Notes under the pieces: generated by a model | Database searches by the model: none | The model's input: only the letters and a program-made list of their open reading frames with translations | Told to the model about the DNA's origin: nothing | Shown: in pieces, positions 6,761 through 14,638 of the stretch | Position numbering within the stretch: position 1 is the first letter of the stretch | Layout of the letters: each line of letters opens with the position of its first letter | Made by a program: the position numbers and the translations under genes | Origin: an uncultured Myxococcales bacterium | GTDB lineage: Bacteria; Myxococcota_A; UBA9042; DTJE01 | Length of the DNA stretch: 14,638 nt | NCBI GenBank assembly: GCA_937975765.1 | Contig: CALJUR010000027.1 | Coordinates: 1-14,638, forward strand | Direction: 5' to 3'

Positions 6761-9700
6761 ATGCGCAGGTGGAAGATCGCTGGCGTTGCGATGCTGCTGG
6801 TCGTGTCGTGCATCAACGTGCCGGAGATCCCGGCGCCGATCGACCGGGGAGGCGGGGAAGTTGCACAGGACCTGCCGGACGAGGTCCCGGAGGTCGCCGA
6901 GGTCGCCGAGGTCGTGGAGGAGGTTCGCGACGTCGCGGCGGAGGCAACGGACGTTGCCGATGTCGTGGACCTGCCGGGGGACCTTCGGGATGCCCAGGAG
7001 GACGCCGAGGTGATGCAAGGCGGCTTCGGCGCGCCCTGCACCGGCAGTTCCGATTGCCTCAGCGGTCATTGCATCGACGGGCTGGAGGGGAGCCTCTGCA
7101 CCCAGGTCTGCACCACCGACTGCCCCGAAGGCTGGGAGTGCCTGGCCTACCGGGTCGGCACGGACACGGTCTCGCTGTGCGCTCCCAAGGGCCCCGTCCC
7201 CTGCGGCGCCTGCGTCGAGGACTCGGAGTGTGTCGGGGGCCTGTGCCTGGAACTCGCGGAAGGGAAATTCTGCGGACGATCCTGCGAGGCCGGCGCCTGC
7301 CCGGCCGGGTACACCTGCGAAACGATGACGATCGGCCGCAGCCAGGCGCAGCAGTGCCGCCCCGCCAACGGCACGTGTTCCTGCAACGCGACGACGAACG
7401 GAAGCAAGCGTGCCTGCACCCGCCAGAACGCCTTCGGCACGTGCGCCGGCGAGGAGACCTGCGACGTGGCCCTGGGCTGGGTGAACTGCACCGCGCGCGA
7501 ACCCGCCGCCGAGACGTGCAACGGCATCGACGACGACTGCACCGGCGGCACCGACATCTCGGCCACTCCCCTGTGCGACGACGAAAACGTCTGCACCACC
7601 GACTCGTGCAACGGGCAGGCGGGATGCGGGCACGTCGAGGTGTCCTGCAACGACCAGGACGCCTGCACGGACGATACCTGCGACCCCGTGTCGGGATGCC
7701 AGCACGCCCCGAAGGACTGCGACGATGCCGATCCGTGCACGGTGGACGACTGCGACCCGGCGGTCACCGGCTGCTTCCACCAGCCGTTCGACTGCAGTGA
7801 CGGGAACGTCTGCACCGGCATCGAGACCTGCCTGACCGGGGTCGGCTGCCAGGACGCGGTCGACCTGGTCTGCAACGACGGCGACGTCTGCACGGACGAT
7901 TCGTGCGACCCTCTCACCGGGTGCAAGGCCACGAACAACACCGCGACCTGCAGGGCGGCGAAGTGCCAGGGCGGGGTCCACTACGCGGTCGCCACCTGCG
8001 GCGGGGGCACGTGCCCGGCCCAGGTGCAGACCTCGTGTGACGACGGCAACCCCTGCACCGAGGACACCTGCGACCCGGCCACCGGCTGCGCGCACCCGCC
8101 GTTCGTGGGCGCCTGCCCGGGCGTGAACCCGGGGTGCGACGGGACGTGCGTCGGCACGACCTGCGTTCAGCCGGTCGAGATCCTGAACGGCCTGGATGAC
8201 GACTGCGACGGCCGCGTGGACGAGACGTTCGACCTGGACCATGACGGCGTGTGCGACGACCCGTCCTGCGCGGTGCAGGCGGAGGACCACTGCCCGACCG
8301 TCTGGACGCCGGACAACGCCGCCGCTTCCGCGATGTGCCCCCCGGCCGACACCCTGGCCGGCTGGACGATGTCCCGCCCTCTGGCACTGTCCCAGGCCGG
8401 CGCCGCCTCCACCTGGCGCCGGACAAACGAGCCCGTCGAAATACCGCTGGTCAACGGCATCCTGGACGACAGCGTGGTGGGGTACTGGAAACTGGACGGG
8501 GGGATGGCGAGGGACTGGAGCGGCGGTGGTCACGACGGTAGCGTCACGGGAGCCATTGCCTCTGAGGGGGCCTTCGGTGACGAGTCGGGGGCGGCTGATT
8601 TCAACGGAGCGTCCGACGGCATCCTGATCCCGCCTATGGACGTTCCCCAGAGCGTCACTCTGATGGCGTGGGTCCGTCCCGAGGCGCAACCGACCTCTGG
8701 ATGCTCGGCGACAAGTCAGTATGACATCGCGGGTATGTACAAGGAGGGCTCGGGTGCGTACCTCTTGCATTACAGTCGTGGTCCGGGGCCCTGCTCTTTG
8801 CCCACGCGCATCGTCCCTCATGTCTGGTCAGGGACGAGTTGGCAGATCGACGAGTACGAGTATTCCCTGCCTTTGGCGACGTGGTCTCACGTTGCGATGA
8901 CGTACAATTCGGCCCACAGGGTACTGCAGTTGTTCGTTGATGGGCGCCTCGTGCACGCGAAGATGGAGGTTCTTCCGCCTTCGGGTAGCCACGATGTCGC
9001 CGGCTCCAAAGTGACCATTGGAAAGTCCTATAACGACTACAACTATTTCAACGGGGCGATCGACGAGGTAGTCGTTTTTCAACGCCCCCTCACCCCCGAC
9101 GAGATCGCGGCCTACTACAACAGCCGCCGCCCCTACGGTACCTCGCTGGTCCCCACGGCCCAGCCCGACTTCGACGACCTGCGGGTGACCGAGACGTCGC
9201 CTCAGCAGGCCGACCACCTGGTCCCGTCCGAGGTGGTGGGCGTGAAGCCGCACTCGGACACGCCGTGCACGATGGGTGCCGACGACGGCACCTGGAAGGA
9301 CCGCGACGACCTGTGCGGCGTCGTCGGGTACTGGAAACTGGATGGCGACGGAAAGGATGCGAGCGGGAGCGGCCGCAACGGCACGCTTACCGGGACAACG
9401 TCGGCCCGAGGCCGTTTCGGGAACCCCGGGAGCGCGTTGTCCTTTGATGGCGCAGCATCCGTGACCGTCGCGCCTTCGCAGGCGTTCTCATTCGACCCCA
9501 CAACACAGTCCTACACGGTCGAGACATGGGTCGAAACCGATTCCATGCCGACCCATGGAATGCATGCCGTGATTGATCGGACATCCGGTGATAGTCCCAT
9601 TGGCTTGAACGTGGGTTACGACACCGATACAAGCGGATTTTTCGTCCAGGCTTGGGATGGAACCCAGGCCATCAATTGCAAGGGAAGCAGTCCGATCCAG

Positions 9701-12700
9701 CCACGGCGCTGGTTCCACCTCGCCGGGGTCTTCGAGGCTGGGAAGGCAACGCTATTCGTCAACGGGCAGAAAGAGTGTTCGGCCAGCGCGAGCATCAACA
9801 GCATCACGTCAATCCGCGGTTTGACATTCGGAAGTGACCCGGCGAATCCTAGCCCATGGGTGGGCAAGATCGATGAGATCCTGATCCACTCCGTCGCCAA
9901 ATCCGCTGAATACCTGTATCGCCGCGCGCATCCGGGCCTCCCGACCGTGCGCTTCCTGGCCCACACGAAGCCGTTCGCGAGCGGGGCAGGCACCTTCGAC
10001 TTCCTTCCGTACGCGCTGCACTGGGGCAACCCGGCGGCCGCGGCGGCACCCGCGATCCTGACGGGCCTGGACCAGGCCACGAAATCCCTCGGCCTGCTGT
10101 CCCCCGCGCTGGGCTACGCCGGTTGGTGGCGGTTCAACGAGGGATCGGGGACGGTCGCGGCGGATTCATCGACCTGGAAGAGGGCGGGGGCGGTTTCCGG
10201 AGGAAGCGCATGGGTGCAGGGTCCGGAGGGGACCGCGCTTCGTTTCGACGGCGTTGATGACTACGTCAGCATGGGAGGCATCGATCCGTTGGGTGGGCTG
10301 ACTGCCGCCACCGTGGAGGTATTCGCACGACCCAACGTGCTGGAGCCCGACCTGGACGGTACGAATGTTGTTGTCGGGAAGGCGCCACAGGCGACCACGC
10401 CTCCCAACCAGTTCTGGATCGCCTTCAAGGATTCCTCGGGCGGGAGCGCGGCGCCCGACAGCCTCGACGGGAGGGTCTACGCCAACGACGAAACATCCGG
10501 GAGCACCGGAATCGTTCCCGTTGCAGCGCCGACGGACTATCCCGTCGCGATGGTGTTCGACTCGACATCCGGCCAGACCCTGTACCTGGGGGGACTTGCA
10601 CGCAGTTCCGGACCCGCGTTGGGCGCACCGATCGGTCCCAGTTCATCGGAACTGACGGTGGCCAGACGGTCGAACCTTGGGGATCCCTGCATTGCCCAGA
10701 ACTGCGGCTACTGGATGAACGGCATCGTCGACTCCGTCCGCCTGACCTCCCGCGCCCTGGCCCCCGACGAGTTCCTGCACTACCCGATGGCTTCCTGGGA
10801 CCCGGGCATCTGCAGCGTCGGCGGGGCCATGGACTCGGACTGCGACGGGACGGTGGACGCGGACGACTGCGACCCGGGCGATGCCACGATCCATCCGGGC
10901 GCCGAGGAGTTCCTGGACGGCATCGACCAGGACTGCGACGGGTTCATCGACGAGACGTATGACCTGGACCACGACGGCGTGTGCGACGACCCGTCCTGCG
11001 CCGAAGCGGCCGTGGACGCGTGCCCGACGGTATGGACGCCGGACAACGCCGCGGCCACTGCGATGTGCGGCCCGGCCGCGACGATGGCCGGCTGGACGAT
11101 GTCGCGGCCCCTGGCGCTTTCCCAGGCTGGCGCCGCCTCCACCTGGCGCCGCACCAATGAGCCCGTCGAGGTCCCGCTGGTCAACGGCATCATGGACGAC
11201 AGCGTGGTCGGGTACTGGAAACTGGACGGGGGGAGCGCGAGGGACTGGAGCGGGAACGGGCGGGACGGCGTTCTGCATGGCACGACGAAAGCCCAGGGAG
11301 TGTTCGGCGCAGACTCGGGGCTGAACTTCAACGGAACGTCCGATTACATCGAAATCCCGGACAACCCGGCCCTGAACTTCGGCACAGGCCCCGTCTCGGT
11401 GCTCCTGTGGGTCAAGACGAGCGTCATACCAGACGGCAGTTGGCACGCCTTGTGGACCAAGCACAACTCGGCGAACTGGCACGACAAGGAATACGGGTTG
11501 AACCTGATCGCTCCGACCTGCTACCCGGAGGCGTTCCTCTCGGATGGGGCCGGAGGTTTCGAACGAGCAATCGGCTCGAAGAGCATATGCGACGGACAGT
11601 GGCACCAACTGGGGCTGGTCCGCACCGGCCCGCAACTTCAACTCTGGCTGGACGGGAAACTCGTTGCGACGACAGCCGCGACCATCAACCCCACGAACAC
11701 GAATGCCGTCAACATCGGACGCAATTACTACAACGGCGGCCACGGTTACTTTGAGGGATCGATGGACGAGGTGATCCTGTTCAACCGCGCCCTGGCGCCG
11801 GACGAGGTCGCAGCATACTTCACGTCCGGTCTTCCCTTCGCGACCTCCCTGGTACCCACGGCACAGGCCGACTTCGATGACGTGCGCGTGACGGAGACCT
11901 CGCCGCAGCAGGCCGATCACATGGTCCCGTCCGAGGTGGTGGGCGTGAAGCCGCACTCGGACACGCCGTGCCCGATGGGTGCCGACGACGGCACCTGGAA
12001 GGACCGCGACGACCTGTGCGGCGTGGTGGGGTACTGGAAGCTGGATGGGGACGGGAAGGATGCGGCCGGCAGCGGACATGACGGGACCATCGCTGGTTCT
12101 CAAAGCCCGCGCGGCCGGTTCGGCGACGAGGAAGGGGCGCTGAAGTTCGAGGGGGCAACGTCGACCGTTGATATCCTGAACGCGGACAGCGGTTGCACAG
12201 CGCGGACCGCCGAAACGTGGTTGAAGTTGGATCCCGTGCCCTCCCAGGGCGGCTATGTCGTCCTCGGAGGGAACCTGCTGCTTGGGCAGAGTTCGAGTGC
12301 CCTGGACAAGGTGACCTGTTCCTTCAGTGCCAACACGACGAGCGTCGTGTCCCAGAAGTCAGTCAGGGACGGGAACTGGCACCATGTCGCTTGCGTTTCC
12401 GCGAACGGCACAACCTCGGTATATGTGGACGGTCTACCGGACGGCTCCGTCGCAGATCCCGTCGGGCCGTGCTCGTGGAATCACGTCTATTTGAATCACA
12501 ATCCCGCGTCCACCAATGACATCCATGGCACCCTCGATGAGGTGATCCTCCATTCGGTCGCCAAGTCGCCTGAATACATTTATCGCCGCGCGCATCCTGG
12601 CGTGCCGACGGTGCGCTTCCTGGCCCACACGAAGCCGTTCGCGAACGCTGCGACCACGTACGACTTCCTGGACTACGCGCTGCGCTGGGGCAATGCCGCC

Positions 12701-14590
12701 GCGACCGCCGCACCCGCGATCCTGACCGGCCAGGACCAGGTCACGAAGTCCTTCGGCCTGCTCTCCCCCGCGCTGGGCTACGCTGGCTGGTGGCGGTTCA
12801 ACGAGGGGGCGGGGACGGTGGCGGTGGATGCCTCGACCCGGAAGGGCAACGGGGTTCTGACAGGGGCGCCCGCATGGAGCGCTGGCAGCGACGTTGCGGC
12901 ACTGACCTTCGACGGGGTCGACGACAAGGTGCAAACGCCACTGCTCCTGAACCTGCCTGCCCGCTCCAGCCTGACCGGCGAGGCAGTGGTATCGCCTGCG
13001 GCTTCCGGGAGGGCGCTGATCGTGCTGGAAGCCGACGACTCGGGTTGTTCGGACTGGATCGACATCCTGCGGATTTCCGATGCCTCGAAGGCCGGATTCG
13101 CCATCCAGGACGAGTCATCGTGCTCGCCCTCCAAGCAGATCTGGTCGACGACATCCGTCCCGGTGAATGTGGCCACACCGATCGCGAGTGTCCTGGATGG
13201 CTCCGCAGGAGTGGCAAGCACGTTCATCTCGTATCGTGAAGATGGCCGCATGATCGATCCCGGATTGATCGACCAACCGCTGGAGGCGCTTGATCTGGGC
13301 GTCCAGATCGGCAGCGACGAGGGCACTGTCCGCTGGTTCCAGGGGACCATCGACTCGGTCCGCCTGATGTCCCGCGCCCTGACCCCGGACGAGTTCCTCC
13401 ACTACCCGATGGCGGCGTGGGACCCGGGCATCTGCAGCGTCGGCGGGGCCATGGACTCGGACTGCGACGGGGATCCGGATGCGACGGACTGCGGGCCGGC
13501 CGTTCCGGGAGTTCATCACGGTGCCCTGGAGTTGTGCAACGGCGTCGACGACGACTGCGACGGGGAGACCGACGAGGCCTCGGGCATGTGTGACGACGGT
13601 GTGGTCTGCACGATCGACCGGTGCGTGCTGGGCCTGTGCACGCACGACGTGGCTGACGGATTCTGCCTGGTGGGGGGGGAGTGCACGGGGCCCTCTGGGC
13701 TGCTGTATGACGACTTCGCCGGGGATCTGTCGAAGTGGACTCTGTGGGGCAGCCCGCTGCCGGTGATCGATACCGGGGATGGCCAGCCGCTCCCCTCGTT
13801 CCGATCGAACGGCGACTCTTCCTACGACAGCGGGGCCGTGTCGCTGGCGTCGTTCGACTTCTCGGACGGCATGGTCCTGTCCTACGACCTGAAGACGGTG
13901 ACGCTGTCCGCCAACTTCCAGGACGCCGAGGCCGCCCTGGGCAGCAAGACCGCGTACACGTCCAGTGAAGGGGTGTCAGGGGGCGCCGGGGTTCATGCGA
14001 GCCGCAGCGATGGGAAGCGCGGGTTCTGGATGAACTCGGGGAAGGCCGGGGCAGAGTCGTGGACGGAAGAGGACTCGCTCGGCTGGCACCACTACGACAT
14101 CCGGGTGCGCCGGTCCGACAACCGCCTGGAGTTCTGGCGTGATGGCGAACTGGCCTACGCGTCGATGAACCCCCTGGACCCGGCCTTCCAGGGCCTGCCG
14201 GTCGCCCTGGGCAAGCGGGGCGGGGCCCTGATCGACAACGTCCTGGTCAACCGCAGTTGCGCGAGCGGCGAGACGTTCACCGGCACGATCGTCTATTCCA
14301 GTCTGAACACCCCGAGGACGCTCTACCTCGCGAACTCTGACGGGACGGGAAGCCGACGCATCACGAACGACATGTCGGATGCCACGTGGCCACTCCTTTC
14401 TCCGGATGGACGGAAGCTGGCGTACTTCTCGAAGAGTTTCAACAACGAGTGGCACATCTTCGTGATGGACGCGGCTGGCAGGGAGAGCCGGCGGATCACG
14501 ACATCCGTCCAGGACCCCTGGTACGGGCTCGCCTGGTCGCCGGACGGTTCGCAACTAGCCCATGGCGCCGCGGACGGCAAGCTATACTAA
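6761..14590 (+). CDS. Giant modular surface lipoprotein (MopE motifs, DUF2341-like and LamG-like modules, partial PD40 propeller)
   Basis: The 2609-residue protein begins with a lipoprotein signal (basic MRRWK, hydrophobic core, lipobox VVSC with C17). An acidic Val/Glu/Asp stalk (28-87) and a Cys-rich region (88-475) follow. MopE-like motifs occur at 251-265, 476-488, 1358-1398 and 2232-2272. TSP3-like DxDHDGxCDD segments start at 491 and 1401. Two modules (about 491-1357 and 1401-2231) each carry DUF2341-like pieces split by LamG-like jellyrolls at about 572-790, 853-1059 and 1118-1343 (copy 1) and 1482-1690, 1754-1947 and 2006-2217 (copy 2). A seventh jellyroll (2315-2500) and a short PD40 part (2508-2609) end it. 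These are binding and adhesion folds; no catalytic motif is visible. It is probably anchored in the outer membrane and exposed, binding glycans, Ca2+ or other metal ions, and works with the upstream kinase and PEGA protein. The ligand is unknown. Its end looks truncated. Confidence 0.9.
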   Translation: MRRWKIAGVAMLLVVSCINVPEIPAPIDRGGGEVAQDLPDEVPEVAEVAEVVEEVRDVAAEATDVADVVDLPGDLRDAQEDAEVMQGGFGAPCTGSSDCLSGHCIDGLEGSLCTQVCTTDCPEGWECLAYRVGTDTVSLCAPKGPVPCGACVEDSECVGGLCLELAEGKFCGRSCEAGACPAGYTCETMTIGRSQAQQCRPANGTCSCNATTNGSKRACTRQNAFGTCAGEETCDVALGWVNCTAREPAAETCNGIDDDCTGGTDISATPLCDDENVCTTDSCNGQAGCGHVEVSCNDQDACTDDTCDPVSGCQHAPKDCDDADPCTVDDCDPAVTGCFHQPFDCSDGNVCTGIETCLTGVGCQDAVDLVCNDGDVCTDDSCDPLTGCKATNNTATCRAAKCQGGVHYAVATCGGGTCPAQVQTSCDDGNPCTEDTCDPATGCAHPPFVGACPGVNPGCDGTCVGTTCVQPVEILNGLDDDCDGRVDETFDLDHDGVCDDPSCAVQAEDHCPTVWTPDNAAASAMCPPADTLAGWTMSRPLALSQAGAASTWRRTNEPVEIPLVNGILDDSVVGYWKLDGGMARDWSGGGHDGSVTGAIASEGAFGDESGAADFNGASDGILIPPMDVPQSVTLMAWVRPEAQPTSGCSATSQYDIAGMYKEGSGAYLLHYSRGPGPCSLPTRIVPHVWSGTSWQIDEYEYSLPLATWSHVAMTYNSAHRVLQLFVDGRLVHAKMEVLPPSGSHDVAGSKVTIGKSYNDYNYFNGAIDEVVVFQRPLTPDEIAAYYNSRRPYGTSLVPTAQPDFDDLRVTETSPQQADHLVPSEVVGVKPHSDTPCTMGADDGTWKDRDDLCGVVGYWKLDGDGKDASGSGRNGTLTGTTSARGRFGNPGSALSFDGAASVTVAPSQAFSFDPTTQSYTVETWVETDSMPTHGMHAVIDRTSGDSPIGLNVGYDTDTSGFFVQAWDGTQAINCKGSSPIQPRRWFHLAGVFEAGKATLFVNGQKECSASASINSITSIRGLTFGSDPANPSPWVGKIDEILIHSVAKSAEYLYRRAHPGLPTVRFLAHTKPFASGAGTFDFLPYALHWGNPAAAAAPAILTGLDQATKSLGLLSPALGYAGWWRFNEGSGTVAADSSTWKRAGAVSGGSAWVQGPEGTALRFDGVDDYVSMGGIDPLGGLTAATVEVFARPNVLEPDLDGTNVVVGKAPQATTPPNQFWIAFKDSSGGSAAPDSLDGRVYANDETSGSTGIVPVAAPTDYPVAMVFDSTSGQTLYLGGLARSSGPALGAPIGPSSSELTVARRSNLGDPCIAQNCGYWMNGIVDSVRLTSRALAPDEFLHYPMASWDPGICSVGGAMDSDCDGTVDADDCDPGDATIHPGAEEFLDGIDQDCDGFIDETYDLDHDGVCDDPSCAEAAVDACPTVWTPDNAAATAMCGPAATMAGWTMSRPLALSQAGAASTWRRTNEPVEVPLVNGIMDDSVVGYWKLDGGSARDWSGNGRDGVLHGTTKAQGVFGADSGLNFNGTSDYIEIPDNPALNFGTGPVSVLLWVKTSVIPDGSWHALWTKHNSANWHDKEYGLNLIAPTCYPEAFLSDGAGGFERAIGSKSICDGQWHQLGLVRTGPQLQLWLDGKLVATTAATINPTNTNAVNIGRNYYNGGHGYFEGSMDEVILFNRALAPDEVAAYFTSGLPFATSLVPTAQADFDDVRVTETSPQQADHMVPSEVVGVKPHSDTPCPMGADDGTWKDRDDLCGVVGYWKLDGDGKDAAGSGHDGTIAGSQSPRGRFGDEEGALKFEGATSTVDILNADSGCTARTAETWLKLDPVPSQGGYVVLGGNLLLGQSSSALDKVTCSFSANTTSVVSQKSVRDGNWHHVACVSANGTTSVYVDGLPDGSVADPVGPCSWNHVYLNHNPASTNDIHGTLDEVILHSVAKSPEYIYRRAHPGVPTVRFLAHTKPFANAATTYDFLDYALRWGNAAATAAPAILTGQDQVTKSFGLLSPALGYAGWWRFNEGAGTVAVDASTRKGNGVLTGAPAWSAGSDVAALTFDGVDDKVQTPLLLNLPARSSLTGEAVVSPAASGRALIVLEADDSGCSDWIDILRISDASKAGFAIQDESSCSPSKQIWSTTSVPVNVATPIASVLDGSAGVASTFISYREDGRMIDPGLIDQPLEALDLGVQIGSDEGTVRWFQGTIDSVRLMSRALTPDEFLHYPMAAWDPGICSVGGAMDSDCDGDPDATDCGPAVPGVHHGALELCNGVDDDCDGETDEASGMCDDGVVCTIDRCVLGLCTHDVADGFCLVGGECTGPSGLLYDDFAGDLSKWTLWGSPLPVIDTGDGQPLPSFRSNGDSSYDSGAVSLASFDFSDGMVLSYDLKTVTLSANFQDAEAALGSKTAYTSSEGVSGGAGVHASRSDGKRGFWMNSGKAGAESWTEEDSLGWHHYDIRVRRSDNRLEFWRDGELAYASMNPLDPAFQGLPVALGKRGGALIDNVLVNRSCASGETFTGTIVYSSLNTPRTLYLANSDGTGSRRITNDMSDATWPLLSPDGRKLAYFSKSFNNEWHIFVMDAAGRESRRITTSVQDPWYGLAWSPDGSQLAHGAADGKLY
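6881..6916 (+). repeat. Four 9-bp tandem units in the acidic stalk
   Basis: Units GAGGTCCCG, GAGGTCGCC, GAGGTCGCC and GAGGTCGTG follow each other in frame and encode E-V-x triplets. Similar GAxGTx units continue less regularly to about 7012. The array forms an acidic spacer between the lipid anchor and the Cys-rich domains. Being a 9-bp in-frame minisatellite, it could vary in length without breaking the frame. Confidence 0.7.
7574..8116 (+). repeat. Cys-rich tandem repeat array in the lipoprotein
   Basis: Residues 272-452 carry about six copies of C-x-D-x3-C-T-x-D-x-C-D-P-x2-G-C-x-H, for example CDDGNPCTEDTCDPATGCAH. The fourth copy is degenerate (CTGIETC), and an insertion rich in Cys separates copies five and six. 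One isolated copy recurs at residues 2277-2296, after the second LamG module. The regular Cys pairs and Asp clusters suggest disulfide-stabilised, cation-binding small domains common in surface proteins of this bacterial group. The array lies between two MopE-like motifs (CNGIDDDC at 253 and NGLDDDCDG at 476). Confidence 0.8.
8186..10849 (+). repeat. Large tandem module, copy 1 (MopE/TSP3-like, DUF2341-like scaffold, three LamG-like domains)
   Basis: Copy 1 runs from NGLDDDCDG (residue 476) to MDSDCDG (1357-1363). The DUF2341-like scaffold appears in three pieces: MSRPLALSQAGAASTWRRTN from 537, DFDDLRVTE..HLVPSEVV from about 803, and PTVRFLAHTKPF..LHWGNPAAA from 1061. LamG-like jellyrolls fill the two gaps and a third follows. 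Scaffold DNA is about 87 % identical to copy 2 over 8231-8520 (39 mismatches in 290, hand count) and about 92 % over 9143-9360 (18 in 218). The jellyroll cores do not match at DNA level. Confidence 0.88.
10916..13471 (+). repeat. Large tandem module, copy 2
   Basis: Copy 2 runs from DGIDQDCDGFIDE (residue 1386) to MDSDCDG (2231-2237). It has the same order as copy 1: TSP3-like segment from 1401, scaffold piece 1 from 1447, LamG, scaffold piece 2 from 1696, LamG, scaffold piece 3 from 1949, LamG from 2006 to 2217, and the WDPGICSVGG hinge. The offset to copy 1 is exactly 2730 nt at the module start and has shrunk to 2622 nt at its end, because all three jellyroll segments are shorter than their counterparts. 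Confidence 0.88.
13703..14260 (+). other. Seventh jellyroll-like domain of the lipoprotein
   Basis: Residues 2315-2500 open with LLYDDFAGDLSKWTLWG and end with ALIDNVLVNRSC. The pattern (DDF..W at the start, WHHYDIRVRRSDNRLEFWRDGEL in the middle, IDNV at the end) fits a concanavalin-A-like sandwich of the type used for glycan binding, distinct from the six LamG-like domains upstream. It is single-copy and separated from module 2 by a MopE-like motif and one Cys-rich repeat. No catalytic residues are recognisable. Confidence 0.55.
14282..14590 (+). other. Incomplete TolB/PD40-like beta-propeller at the C-terminus
   Basis: Residues 2508-2609 show TIVYSS..LYLANSDGTGSRRIT, then two SPDG strands (S2547 in LLSPDGRKLAYF, S2593 in LAWSPDGSQLAHG), and stop at DGKLY. 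TolB-type PD40 propellers normally have about six blades, and DGKLY is where a blade would usually continue. Only about two blades are present, so the domain is either truncated or must pair with another protein. Confidence 0.65.
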
Positions 14591-14638
14591 CCCGGGCGGA
14601 TAATACATGACAGTCTGGGGCCCGCTGTGATACAGTTC

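Noticed and set aside
7574..8116. CRISPR-like appearance of regular repeats
   Set aside because: The periodicity is an in-frame protein repeat (Cys/Asp pattern) with diverged DNA, no fixed repeat-spacer lengths and no cas genes.
6611..8821. Minus-strand 736-codon frame opposite the start of the giant lipoprotein
   Set aside because: It is a shadow of the periodic Cys/Asp-rich plus-strand coding sequence. Its own translation is low-complexity without motifs or a ribosome site.
8186..13471. Insertion sequence or transposon causing the large direct repeat
   Set aside because: The repeats are fully in frame within one coding sequence, with no transposase, terminal inverted repeats or target duplications.
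14583..14604. Promoter-like TATACT and GATAAT hexamers at the window end
   Set aside because: No convincing -35 element lies at the right spacing and no gene start follows within the window.

Overview
The window is very GC-rich bacterial DNA with all recognisable genes on the plus strand. A zinc-ribbon serine/threonine kinase, a TPR/PEGA membrane protein and a giant Cys-rich lipoprotein with MopE-type metal-binding motifs and LamG-like folds sit together, which suggests Myxococcota or a related former deltaproteobacterial lineage. This is inferred from gene content, not from a marker gene.

Layout. Bases 1-54 are probably the 3' end of an upstream gene, followed by a G/C hairpin. Bases 246-3867 hold a tight four-gene operon: MarR-family regulator, HlyD/MacA-type membrane fusion protein, FtsX/MacB/LolC-type permease and its ABC ATPase. 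Junctions are 4-bp overlap, 7-bp gap and 8-bp overlap. It looks like a self-regulated MacAB/Lol-like export or extraction machine without its own outer-membrane channel gene. A second hairpin, almost the same 19-mer as the first and at the same distance from a stop codon, closes the operon.

A probable promoter at 3970-3999, with a perfect 10-bp palindrome in its spacer, opens a second operon. It encodes a transmembrane Ser/Thr kinase (4022-5551), a secreted TPR-PEGA protein with two C-terminal membrane helices (5548-6705) and a 2609-residue lipoprotein (6761-14590). The likely theme is kinase-linked control or assembly of a large cell-surface protein.

The giant lipoprotein is the most interesting object. 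It has a lipobox, an acidic tandem-repeat stalk, a Cys-rich array, MopE-like metal motifs, and then two tandem copies of a module of about 870-910 residues. Each module appears to be a DUF2341-like domain interrupted by two LamG-like jellyrolls and followed by a third. The scaffold and linkers are about 87-92 % identical in DNA between copies (hand count, with one 103-nt stretch carrying a single mismatch). The six jellyroll cores are strongly diverged, differ in length and use less GC-biased codons. This looks like a constant scaffold carrying variable cassettes. The protein ends abruptly two blades into a TolB/PD40-like beta-propeller, 48 bases before the window ends, so its 3' end may be truncated, frameshifted or a contig-edge artefact.
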